From Cellulomonas sp. Leaf334 (GTDB taxonomy: Bacteria; Actinomycetota; Actinomycetes; Actinomycetales; Cellulomonadaceae), in the NCBI RefSeq assembly GCF_001424195.1, contig NZ_LMOO01000005.1, forward strand, positions 110,995-174,994: 64,000 nucleotides of DNA, written 5' to 3'. Position 1 is the stretch's first letter. Every line of letters starts with the position of its first letter. Below the pieces are notes generated by a model that ran no database searches, was not told where the DNA came from, and saw only the letters and a program-made list of their open reading frames with translations. Below are positions 34,201-41,262 of the stretch, piece after piece. The translations under genes were made by a program, and so were the position numbers.

Positions 34201-34753
34201 GGTCCGCGAGGCGGTGGCTGGACCGGGACCGGTCGCCGAGGACCAGGTGCACGTCGTCCGTCACGGGGACGCCCGCCGTGACCAGCTGGTCCGCGTACGC
34301 CGTCAGCTGGAGCAGGGCCGTGACCTTCACGCTGCGCGCCAGCTTGGTGTCGAGCACCGCCCAGCGGTCGCCCTCGCGCACCACGAAGTCGGCCCACCCG
34401 GTGAACCGCCCGTCGAAGAACCCGGCCTGGTAGACGACGTCCGCGTCCGACGACAGGGCTGCGAGCGTCGACGCCTGCACGCGTTCGAGCGCGGCCCGGT
34501 CGTCGGCCTCGTCGAACCGCGGTCGCGCGATCGTGACGACGTCTCCCGACGCTCGGTACGCGTCGAGGACCGCACGCTCGTGGGCGGTGCCCAGCGCCGA
34601 CACCCGTGCCAGCATCGCGTCCGCGGCGATCGGCGCCGGCGCCGACCAGCCGAGCCGGCCGTCCAGGTCGCTCAGCACGGCGAGCTCGCACGCAGCGGCG
34701 TTGGCGAGGTCGCTCGGGCTGAGCACGAGGCCGCCGTCGGCGAGGAGGAACAT
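31277..34753 (-). CDS. TM0106-type RecB-like nuclease fused to a superfamily 1 helicase
   Basis: A 1158-residue fusion. The N-terminal part is a RecB-like PD-(D/E)xK nuclease: WAVLDTKLA near residue 135 supplies the catalytic Asp and Lys, and CGRCDAC near residue 217 suggests a metal or Fe-S site. A central RNase H-like segment begins DIFFDFEGDPLW near residue 320. The C-terminal SF1 helicase has GPPGTGKT near residue 775, DEAGQF near 890, GDPQQLPQ, and TVDKFQGQQ. The protein probably unwinds and degrades nucleic acid in repair or defence. Start ATG 34753; its 3' end lies 12 bases before the LLM gene. Confidence 0.85.
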   Translation of the reverse strand: MFLLADGGLVLSPSDLANAAACELAVLSDLDGRLGWSAPAPIAADAMLARVSALGTAHERAVLDAYRASGDVVTIARPRFDEADDRAALERVQASTLAALSSDADVVYQAGFFDGRFTGWADFVVREGDRWAVLDTKLARSVKVTALLQLTAYADQLVTAGVPVTDDVHLVLGDRSRSSHRLADLLPLYRERRARLEDLLDAHRAAQTPVTWGDARYRACGRCDACAAQVVAHRDVLLVAGMRSTQRARLAAAGIGTIDQLAAGTAAVPGIGVAALANLRRQAALQVRQESASEPLVFEVVEPAAISDLPVPDAGDIFFDFEGDPLWTDDTVPADAPAGWGLEYLFGVVEADGAFRPFWAHDRAQEKQAFVDFLAYVEKRRAAHPGMHVYHYAPYERSALLRLAGRHGVGEDAVDQLLRDGVLVDLYATVRRGLRVGASSYSLKKLEPLYMGAQTRGGAVTTATDSITEYAEACDLRDAGNETAWQARLDEIGEYNRYDCESTLRLRDWLLAHGPAPTGAAVPELAEPAEDDPLVLDVLARAERLEDPRDAQALRMLAAAVGYHRREEKPFWWAHFDRLQSDPAEWMDPRGTLLVDGTPEVLEDWSIGPGRQTFSRVLRVAGHLEPGSDLRAGGKAYALYDAPPAYAKTSTTGHRGWTQSVEILGVNSQRAPDSSSGTRDVLRIVERLPKGAVPEPRLPMALAPSAPPQTTSIVAAIRALVEGLGADLPARPAIDLLRRVPPRTRALPLPRPDDVTGTTEAIIDAVLDLDGSYLAVQGPPGTGKTYTGGHVVAALAAQGWKVGVVAQSHAVVENMLRAVNDAGLSAEHIGKKAQDTHPDDAVWESLPQGRNAVAFHARQTGGFVIGGTKWDFTSRDRIPDGLFDLLVIDEAGQFSLADTIAVSTAARNLLLLGDPQQLPQVTQGRHPEPVDRSALGWLVDGHDTLPDELGYFLARTWRMHPTLCEAVSHLSYEDRLAAVPHTAERSLDGVAPGLRTIVVEHVGNAVSSPEEAAVVVEQVRDLLGRDWTDGTTRSLTGHDILVVAPYNAQVWTIRRALEAAGIADVRVGTVDKFQGQQAAVVLVTLCASSADEVPRGMEFLLNRNRLNVAVSRAQWCAVVIRSHRLTDYLPTRPETLAELGAFIGLCTPARRAEEPDSG

Positions 34754-34908
34754 GCGCCGAGGGTAGACGGGGCCGGCGACACGGCTCGCGGAGGTCGACG
34801 AAAGCGGTGTATCACCCGTTGGCCGGATATCCACCGCAACCGGACAGTCGCTACCTTCCGAGCGCAGCCCATCGGCACCGGCCGCCGGGCACAGCCAAGG
34901 GAGTCTCT

Positions 34909-36351
34909 GTGCGCACAGCCAGTGTCCGGATCAGCGCCGTCGCCGTGCTCGCCGCGGCGGCGCTCGTCGTGCCGGCGGTGTCCGCTTCCGCCTGGGGGCC
35001 GCCGCGGGGCAGCGCGCCCGTCGTGACGCAGACCGGCGTCTCCGACCCGGTGGCCGGCTGCGCCGTCGGCGCGGACCGCCCCTGGGTCCGGACCGCCACC
35101 CCGACGCTGCGGGCGACGCTCAGCGACGCCGACGGGCAGCACGTCAGCGCGAGGTTCGTGGTGCTCGACTCGCGTGCCCGCGTGGTCTGGGCGGCGCCCG
35201 CGACAGGTCAGCAGGCGTCGGGTGCACGGCACGCCGTGACGGTGCCCGAGGGTCGTCTCGCCGACGGCGGCACCTACACCTGGCTGGTCACCGGCCAGGA
35301 CGAGGGCGGTCGCTGGGGGCTGCCGGCGCTCTGCCGGCTCACCGTCGACACCACCGCCCCCGCCGTCCCGACCGTCACGCCCGTCGCGGGCGAGCCGGCG
35401 GTGTACGTGGAGGATGCGACGGCGGGCGGCGTCGGCCAGCGAGGGTCGTTCACGCTGACCGACGAGTCCGCCGACGTCGTCTCCTACCAGTACGGGATCG
35501 ACGACAGCGCGTTCGTCGAGTCCGTCCCGGCCACGGCACCGACGATCACCTGGACGCCGACGACGTCCGGACCGCACGTCCTGCAGGTCCGGGCCGTCGA
35601 CCGCGCGGGCAACGTGAGCTCGGCGCGGGTCTACCGCATCACCGTCGCCGCGCCCGTCCCCACCGGCGGCGGCGGGAAGTGGCTGCTCGACGAGGGAGCC
35701 GGCGACGTGGCCGGTGGCACCACCGTCCCGCTGACGCTGACCGCGACCACGACGTGGACCGCCGGCCCGCTGGTCGAGCTCGCCGGCGACGACTCCGACC
35801 GGGCGCTCCTCTTCGACGAGCCCGCCGACGGCGCAGCCTCCGAGGCTGCGGTCCTTGACACGACGAAGCCGTTCACCGTCTCGGCGTTCGTGCGGCTCGA
35901 CGCGCTCGGCACCCACGGCACCGCGGTGAGCCAGGACGGGTCGGCGTCCAGCGGGTTCGCCCTCGGCTACGACACCATCGGGTGCGCGGAGGGGGTGGCC
36001 GCGTGCTGGACCTTCGCGATGAACGGCGTCGAGACCTCGGTGGCCACGTCGACCGGGGCGGCGGAGGCCGGCCCCTGGGTCCAGCTCACCGGGGTGCACG
36101 ACGCGGTCGGCGGCACGGTCGCGCTCTATGTCTGCCCGATCGGCACCGCCGACGAGCCCGGGACCATGAACCCCGTGATCAGTGGGCCCGTCGGCTTCGC
36201 CGGCGGTGCCTCGACGACCGGGCCGTTCCGGCTCGGCCAGGGGTTCAGCGGCGCGTCCCCCTTCGCCGGGGTCGTCAGCTCGGTCACCGTCGCCGAGGGT
36301 GTCGTCGCCTCGATCGCGTCCGTCCGTCGGTCCTGCTCCTTGGGCGCCTGA
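34909..36351 (+). CDS. Secreted Ig-like/LamG-domain protein
   Basis: A 480-residue exported protein of unknown job. It has a signal peptide (about 1-28, ending SASA-W), two beta-sandwich modules (about 35-125 and 130-245, the second with VDRAGNVSSARVY as in bacterial Ig-like domains) and a C-terminal LamG/concanavalin-like jelly roll (about 250-478) with SAFVRLDALG and WVQLTGVHDAVGGTVALYV. LamG domains bind glycans or proteins. Four cysteines in the last domain could pair outside the cell. No anchor is visible, so it is probably released. The start is GTG 34909 with AAGGGAG five bases upstream. Confidence 0.75.
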   Translation: MRTASVRISAVAVLAAAALVVPAVSASAWGPPRGSAPVVTQTGVSDPVAGCAVGADRPWVRTATPTLRATLSDADGQHVSARFVVLDSRARVVWAAPATGQQASGARHAVTVPEGRLADGGTYTWLVTGQDEGGRWGLPALCRLTVDTTAPAVPTVTPVAGEPAVYVEDATAGGVGQRGSFTLTDESADVVSYQYGIDDSAFVESVPATAPTITWTPTTSGPHVLQVRAVDRAGNVSSARVYRITVAAPVPTGGGGKWLLDEGAGDVAGGTTVPLTLTATTTWTAGPLVELAGDDSDRALLFDEPADGAASEAAVLDTTKPFTVSAFVRLDALGTHGTAVSQDGSASSGFALGYDTIGCAEGVAACWTFAMNGVETSVATSTGAAEAGPWVQLTGVHDAVGGTVALYVCPIGTADEPGTMNPVISGPVGFAGGASTTGPFRLGQGFSGASPFAGVVSSVTVAEGVVASIASVRRSCSLGA

Positions 36352-36353
36352 CC

Positions 36354-36400
36354 GCAGCCCGGTCCCTGGGTTCCGGCTAGGAACCCAGGGACCAGGCTGC
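36354..36400. terminator. Long bidirectional hairpin between convergent genes
   Basis: A 21-bp stem with one mismatch (36354-36374 with 36380-36400) and a five-base loop. It starts three bases after the LamG gene stop, and the TAG stop of the opposing helicase-like gene lies in the loop, so the last codons of that gene form one arm. Confidence 0.9.
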
Positions 36401-38374
36401 GATCGCCGCGACGGAGGTGCCGACGTCGAACGTGCGCACCTCCGTCGCGACGGTCGCGAGGTCCGCGACGAAGCCGTCGTCGGCGTCCACGGTCCCGCGC
36501 GCGTGCACGACGAGCACCACGGGGAGCCGGTCGGCGTCCGTCGGCGCCAGCACGGCGCTCACCCGCTGGACCAGCTGCCGGTAGGACCGGCTGGCGGCGA
36601 GCACGACGACCGCGTCGACGGTCGGCAGGTCGAGACCTTCGTCGAGCACCTTCGGCGCGGTCAGCACCTGGAGCCGGCCGGTGCGCAGGTCACGCAGGGT
36701 GTTGCGGCGGACCTCCGGCTCCAGACCGTTGTGCAGCCACGCCGCCGGCACCCCCGCCGCGCGCAGCCCGGCCGCCGCGGCGTCGGCGTCGTCCTTCGTG
36801 TGCGTGAAGACGAGCGCGTGGGAGGACCGCGCGAGCGTCGGGCCGAGCGTCGCGACGGCGGCGAGCTTCGCCGACGACGTCGCCAGCAGGTCCCGGCGGG
36901 TGCTGACCGCGCGCAGGTACGCGCTGGCGTCCGCGGCCGCGCGGGCGTTCTCCCGCCAGCCGTTCTGGAGGCGGATGACGTCCTCGACGAACCGGTGCGG
37001 CGCGCACCCGTGCTCGGTGAGACGTCCGGCGAGCTCCGTGATCTGCGCGGACAGGGCGTCGTGCTCGGACTGCTCGTCCGCGTCGAGGTCCACCGCGACG
37101 TACGCGAGCCGGAACGGGGCGAGCACCTCGTCCTTCCGACCGCGGCGCAGGTCGCACCCGTCGAGCACCGCACCGAAGTAGGGCCGCAGGATCTCGTCGA
37201 ACCCCGGGTCCTGCCGTTCCATCGCCGACGTCAGACCCAACCGGGCCTCGAACCCTGCGCGGAGCGTCTCCGCCGGTCGGGCCGACCCGTACTTGTGCAC
37301 CTCGTCCGCGATGACCAGACCGGCTTGCCCGTCCGCCAGCAGCCGGTGGCCGAACGCGGCGCTGACCAGCGACACCAGCACGTCGCACTCGTCGAACGTG
37401 TGGGCGGTCGTGATGTCCCGTCGACCGATCGACAACCCGGGCAGGTGGAGCTCCAGCACCGAGAACCACTGCTCCAGCAGCTCCGACGTCGGCACCAGGA
37501 CCAGCACCTTCTCGCCGCGCGTCAGGGCGTCCCAGGCCGCGAGCACCCCCACCACGCCGCGGTCCGGTGCGCTGACCGCCTCGACGATCCCGCGCCGCTC
37601 CTCCGCCAGCCACGCGTCGAGCACGTCCTTCTGCCACCGACGCAGCTGCGGCCCCACGTACCGGACCTCGCCGCCCGGCGGGAGCGGGCCACGCTCGACC
37701 ACCGCGCTCGTGCCGAGCGCGTGGAACAGGCCACCGGCGGGTGTGGCCGGTGCGATCGCGAACGGCTCGGCGGTCGGACGGTCCTCCGGGGCGACGCGCA
37801 CCGGGAGGGGTTCGGCGACGCGAGCGGTCGGGTGGGTCGTGGTCCCGCTCGTCTCCGCCGCCGCCGTCCCGGCCGGCTGCACGAACGTCGGCGCGAACGG
37901 CTGCTGCTCGACCGCCGGCTGCTCGACCGGCGACCCCGCGGCTGCCGGCTTCGCTGCCGCCGCGAGACGGGCGCTCACCGGCACCCGGACCGGCATGGTC
38001 GAGGCGCTCTCCTGGAGCCGCACCGACGGCCGGCCCGCGAACGCCGCCGCCGGCAGGATCCCCCGACGGGTGTCCGCCCGCTCCGCGACCGTGGACCCGG
38101 GACGCTCACCGAACGACGCCGCCGGCGCGGGCACCTGGCGCCGCGGCGTCGGGAGGTTGAGCAGCGTCGCCGGGTGACCTGCACCCAGTGCACGCCACCG
38201 CGGCGGCACGCTGTTGTCCGCGCGGAGCCTCGGGTCACCGATCAGGAGCTCCTCGACCTCGGCCGTCGTGAGCGCTTCCTCACCGGCGTTCGCGACGCTC
38301 AGGGTCAGCTCCGACGCCGTCTGGAGGGGGCGCGCGCAGAGGGCAGCGTGCAGCACGTCGTTCGGTGTCGACAC
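36377..38374 (-). CDS. SF2 helicase-like protein lacking the P-loop lysine
   Basis: A 665-residue protein with the XPB/RecG-like superfamily 2 plan. Residues 1-225 are an N-terminal winged-helix-like part plus a Pro/Ala-rich spacer, and residues about 230-660 are two RecA lobes. Motif Q-like QLRRWQKDVLDAWL and motif II DEVH (near 354) are intact. Motif I reads VEAVSAPDRGVVGV where active relatives have a GTGKT loop. Motif III reads TSAMER in place of TATP, and motif VI (QRVSAVLAP) lacks the QxxGRxxR arginines. ATP hydrolysis is therefore doubtful. Start GTG 38374 with GAGGAG upstream. It may be a structural or regulatory paralog. Confidence 0.8.
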   Translation of the reverse strand: MSTPNDVLHAALCARPLQTASELTLSVANAGEEALTTAEVEELLIGDPRLRADNSVPPRWRALGAGHPATLLNLPTPRRQVPAPAASFGERPGSTVAERADTRRGILPAAAFAGRPSVRLQESASTMPVRVPVSARLAAAAKPAAAGSPVEQPAVEQQPFAPTFVQPAGTAAAETSGTTTHPTARVAEPLPVRVAPEDRPTAEPFAIAPATPAGGLFHALGTSAVVERGPLPPGGEVRYVGPQLRRWQKDVLDAWLAEERRGIVEAVSAPDRGVVGVLAAWDALTRGEKVLVLVPTSELLEQWFSVLELHLPGLSIGRRDITTAHTFDECDVLVSLVSAAFGHRLLADGQAGLVIADEVHKYGSARPAETLRAGFEARLGLTSAMERQDPGFDEILRPYFGAVLDGCDLRRGRKDEVLAPFRLAYVAVDLDADEQSEHDALSAQITELAGRLTEHGCAPHRFVEDVIRLQNGWRENARAAADASAYLRAVSTRRDLLATSSAKLAAVATLGPTLARSSHALVFTHTKDDADAAAAGLRAAGVPAAWLHNGLEPEVRRNTLRDLRTGRLQVLTAPKVLDEGLDLPTVDAVVVLAASRSYRQLVQRVSAVLAPTDADRLPVVLVVHARGTVDADDGFVADLATVATEVRTFDVGTSVAAIAAWSLGS

Positions 38375-38506
38375 AGTGCGCTCCTCGCTCCCGCTCCGCG
38401 GAGGGGTCCCCGCATCCGATGCCCCCATGTCTTGTCGGCATCCGGACGGCTCGAATTCAGTCGCGCACCAGAACTCGTCCGGCGCGTCGCCGTCCGGCTT
38501 GCCGGG

Positions 38507-38905
38507 TCAGGCGTCTGTGGACTCCTGCGGCAGCGGGCGGGCGACGATGTCGTCGGCGTTGTCCACGATCCACTCCATCAGGGGCAGCAGCCGGGTGACG
38601 AGCTCGGACCCGCGGGTGGTGAGCGAGTAGTCGACGCGCGGCGGGACGCTGCCGGTCACCTCCCGGTGCACGATCCCGTCGGCCTCGAGGGTGCGCAGGG
38701 TCTGCGCGAGCATCTTCTCGCTGATGCCCTCGACGATCCTGCGCAGCTCACCCCAGCGCCTGGTGCGTTCGGAGAGGGCGACCAGCAGGAGGACGCCCCA
38801 CTTGCTGGTGACGTGGTCGAGCACCGTCCGCGACGGGCACGCGGCGGCGAGAACCCCGTCGGTCAGGAGCCGGTCCAGGACGCTGACCTCATTGCTTACC
38901 GTCAC
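38507..38905 (-). CDS. HxlR-family winged-helix regulator
   Basis: A 132-residue winged-helix protein. HxlR features: a single Cys early (AAACPSRTVLDHVTSKWGVLLL), RRWGELRRIVEGISEKMLAQTLRTLEADG as recognition region and VDYSLTTRGSEL as the wing. HxlR regulators often sense electrophiles or redox state through that cysteine. The start is GTG 38905. It is divergent from an NmrA-like reductase, a common pairing in which the regulator controls the reductase and itself. Confidence 0.88.
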   Translation of the reverse strand: MTVSNEVSVLDRLLTDGVLAAACPSRTVLDHVTSKWGVLLLVALSERTRRWGELRRIVEGISEKMLAQTLRTLEADGIVHREVTGSVPPRVDYSLTTRGSELVTRLLPLMEWIVDNADDIVARPLPQESTDA

Positions 38906-38911
38906 GTGCGT

Positions 38912-38926
38912 ACCTTACGTGAAGGT
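38912..38926. promoter_or_regulatory. Putative HxlR operator
   Basis: ACCTT-ACGTG-AAGGT, a palindrome with five-base arms, lies in the 101-base gap between the divergent HxlR and NmrA-like genes; GTACC occurs again at 38929-38933. Its place fits a site covering both promoters. Confidence 0.5.
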
Positions 38927-39006
38927 GGGTACCAGCGATCGGGAAGGTTGCTGACGGGCGACGGGTTGGGGCGGACGACACGATCCGCCTGCGAGAGGAA
39001 CACCCC

Positions 39007-39858
39007 ATGTCCGTCGTCGTCACCGGTGCCACCGGCCAGCTCGGTCGTCTCGTCGTCCAGCACCTCCTCACTGGCCCTGCCGGCATGCCCGCCGACCAGG
39101 TCGTCGCCGCCGCCCGAAACCCCGACCGCGTCGCGGGGGTCCGCACGGCGACGATCGACTACGACGACCCGACCTCGCTGGAGACCGCCTTCGCCGGCGC
39201 GGAGACGGTGCTGCTCATCTCGGGCACCGAGGTCGGCAAGCGGGTCGCCCAGCACGGCCGGGTCATCGACGCGGCCAAGGCCGCCGGGGTCCGCCGCGTC
39301 GTCTACACGAGCGCTCCGCACGCCGACACGACCTCGCTCGTGCTCGCGCCGGACCACAAGGCCACCGAGGAGCTGCTCCGGGCGTCGGGTCTGGCGTGGA
39401 CCATCCTGCGGAACAACTGGTACACGGAGAACTACGTCGGCGCGGTCGAGCAGGCACGTTCCACCGGCGTGCTCCTGACGAGCACCGGTGACGGCCGCGT
39501 CGCCAGTGCCTCACGCGACGACTTCGCCGCCGGGGCCGCCGCCGTGCTGCGGGGCGGCGACCACGACGGGCGCGTCTACGAGCTGTCCGGCGACGTGGCG
39601 TGGACCTTCGGCCAGCTCGCCGAGGCGGCGTCGGTCGTCCTGGGCGTCCCCGTCGTCGCCCAGCAGGTCACGTCCGACGAGCACCGCGCGATCCTCGTCG
39701 ACGCGGGTCTCGACGAGGGCACCGCGGGCTTCGTCGCGACGCTCGACGCCGACATCCGCCGCGGCGACCTGGCCGACGCCACCTCCGACCTGCGCACCCT
39801 CATCGGCCGCCCGACCACGCCGCTCGTCGACGGGCTCCGCGCCGCCGTCGCTCAGTAG
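39007..39858 (+). CDS. NmrA-like NAD(P)H-binding reductase (quinone reductase 2 type)
   Basis: A 283-residue atypical SDR. The N-terminal VVVTGATGQLGRLVVQHL is a complete TGxxGxxG dinucleotide site; RRVVYTSAPHADT and WTILRNNWYTENY are typical of the YtfG/QOR2 quinone reductase branch, which reduces quinones with NADPH. ATG 39007 after GAGAGGAA. Divergent from the HxlR gene, it is likely induced by electrophilic or quinone stress. Its stop overlaps the converging CBM2-metzincin gene by seven bases. Confidence 0.85.
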   Translation: MSVVVTGATGQLGRLVVQHLLTGPAGMPADQVVAAARNPDRVAGVRTATIDYDDPTSLETAFAGAETVLLISGTEVGKRVAQHGRVIDAAKAAGVRRVVYTSAPHADTTSLVLAPDHKATEELLRASGLAWTILRNNWYTENYVGAVEQARSTGVLLTSTGDGRVASASRDDFAAGAAAVLRGGDHDGRVYELSGDVAWTFGQLAEAASVVLGVPVVAQQVTSDEHRAILVDAGLDEGTAGFVATLDADIRRGDLADATSDLRTLIGRPTTPLVDGLRAAVAQ

Positions 39859-41099
39859 CCGTACCGCGGCTTCAGGTGGCGCCACCAGTCGCGCAGCATC
39901 CAGGCGTCGAACTCGGTGATCCGGGAGGCGGAGCCGGCCTTCATGATGAAGGAGCTCTGGCCGGTGGGGGTCCAGTCGTAGAAGTCGTCGAGCCCGAACG
40001 TGTGCCCCATCTCGTGCAGCAGGATGTGCACGTTTGCGCTGTCGAGGGCGCCGACGAAGTACTCGGACCCGATGCGCTGCCCCCAGTCGCCGCCGGCTCC
40101 GCCGCCGAACCCCTTGGTCAGCCAGAGAGACTGGTCGTAGTGGCGCGCGGAGCCGCCGGGGTAGTTGCCGTCCTGGTGGAAGAACCGGCCACGGTTCTCG
40201 GCGCACTGCGGGGCGTTCTCGCGGATGTCGTTGACGTAGACGTCGACGCTGGTGTCGGTCCACTGCAGGAGGCTGCGGTCGCGCACGGCCCAGCCGACGA
40301 CCTTCACGGGCACGGTGTCGTAGGGCCACGCGTTCCAGCCCTTCAGCTGCGCGAACCAGAGGGCGTACTGCTCGGCGTACTTGGCGTGGATGCGGTCGCG
40401 GAGCGCGGCGCTGACGGGCTGGTCGGAGTCCCAGCGGACGCAGATGTTCAGGTAGCCGCCGTTGGCCATCACCTGGTCCCAGCCGTAGTTGCGGAAGCCG
40501 TAGAGGTTGCCGTTGTTGTACGTCTGCTCCTGGTGGCGCCAGACCTCGTCGAGGGGGGCGACGAGTGCGCTGGGCGGGTTCCAGGTGACCGGCGGGGAGG
40601 TCGGTGTCGGGGTGGGCGTCGGCGTCGGAGTCGGAGTGGGCGTCCGCGTGGGCGTGGGCGTGGGCGTGGGCGTCGTGCCGCCCGTCGTGCAGAGCACCCC
40701 GTTGAGCCGGACGTCCGCGACCGGCCCGACCACCCCCGTGTGCGACGCGTTGTAGCCGACGGTGACAGCGCCGCCCTGCTCGATCACGCGGGACCAGCCC
40801 GGGTGGGTGACGGTGACCGCTGCGCCGGTGGACGTGAAGTTGCCCATCCACCCCTGCGTCAGCCGCTCGCCGCCGGTGAACGTCCAGGTCAGCGTCCACC
40901 CGTCGACGCGGTCGCCGGTGTTGCGGACGCTGACCTCCCCCGTGAACCCGGATCCCCACTGCGCGGCGACCTTCTGCGTGACGGAGCAGCTGGTGGCGGC
41001 GATGGCGGGGGAGGCTGCGAGGGTGGCGAAGACGCCGGCGCCGACGACGGCAGCCATGGCGGCGGCGACGAACCGCGCGAGTCGGGTGGGGCGTCTCAT
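39852..41099 (-). CDS. Secreted CBM2 - metzincin-like zinc protease
   Basis: A 415-residue exoprotein. Signal peptide (about 1-34), N-terminal CBM2 (about 36-135, conserved tryptophans in WGSGFTGEV and WTLTWTF), a long Pro-Thr linker (about 142-170) and a C-terminal domain with HEMGHTFGLDD near residue 358. The HExGHxxGxxD pattern is the zinc site of metzincin proteases; a Met-turn candidate is SFIMKAGS about 20 residues on. A cellulose-bound protease could process plant wall proteins or other cellulases; inference. ATG 41099. A tandem GAAGCG operator lies about 66-88 bases upstream. Confidence 0.82.
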   Translation of the reverse strand: MRRPTRLARFVAAAMAAVVGAGVFATLAASPAIAATSCSVTQKVAAQWGSGFTGEVSVRNTGDRVDGWTLTWTFTGGERLTQGWMGNFTSTGAAVTVTHPGWSRVIEQGGAVTVGYNASHTGVVGPVADVRLNGVLCTTGGTTPTPTPTPTRTPTPTPTPTPTPTPTSPPVTWNPPSALVAPLDEVWRHQEQTYNNGNLYGFRNYGWDQVMANGGYLNICVRWDSDQPVSAALRDRIHAKYAEQYALWFAQLKGWNAWPYDTVPVKVVGWAVRDRSLLQWTDTSVDVYVNDIRENAPQCAENRGRFFHQDGNYPGGSARHYDQSLWLTKGFGGGAGGDWGQRIGSEYFVGALDSANVHILLHEMGHTFGLDDFYDWTPTGQSSFIMKAGSASRITEFDAWMLRDWWRHLKPRYGY

Positions 41100-41164
41100 C
41101 GGAACTCCTTCATCGGGGTTCCTCGGGACGCTAACGAGGTCGGTCGGCGTGCCACCAGGGCATC

Positions 41165-41187
41165 GAAGCGTTTAGTCGAAGCGCTTC
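41165..41187. promoter_or_regulatory. Tandem GAAGCG operator before the CBM2-metzincin gene
   Basis: GAAGCGTTTA at 41165-41174 and the perfect palindrome GAAGCGCTTC at 41178-41187 lie 13 bases apart, in the gap between the divergent metzincin and ABC-F genes. The palindrome is identical to that before the CE2 esterase at 17932. Confidence 0.6.
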
Positions 41188-41262
41188 CCCGATGAGAAAG
41201 AGCGCGCTTTCCGACGAGGTCCCGCGTACCGTCGCGTGTCGCCGAGCAAGGAGAATGACCGC

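Noticed and set aside
31385..35026. A 1213-codon open frame on the plus strand opposite the nuclease/helicase gene
   Set aside because: It is rich in Arg, Val and Asp-Gly runs as expected of antisense GC-rich DNA, has no family motif, and lies opposite a gene with clear catalytic motifs.
36182..39478. A 1098-codon plus-strand frame spanning several genes
   Set aside because: It crosses the LamG stop, the terminator and two minus-strand genes with recognised motifs; composition is arginine/alanine-rich noise.
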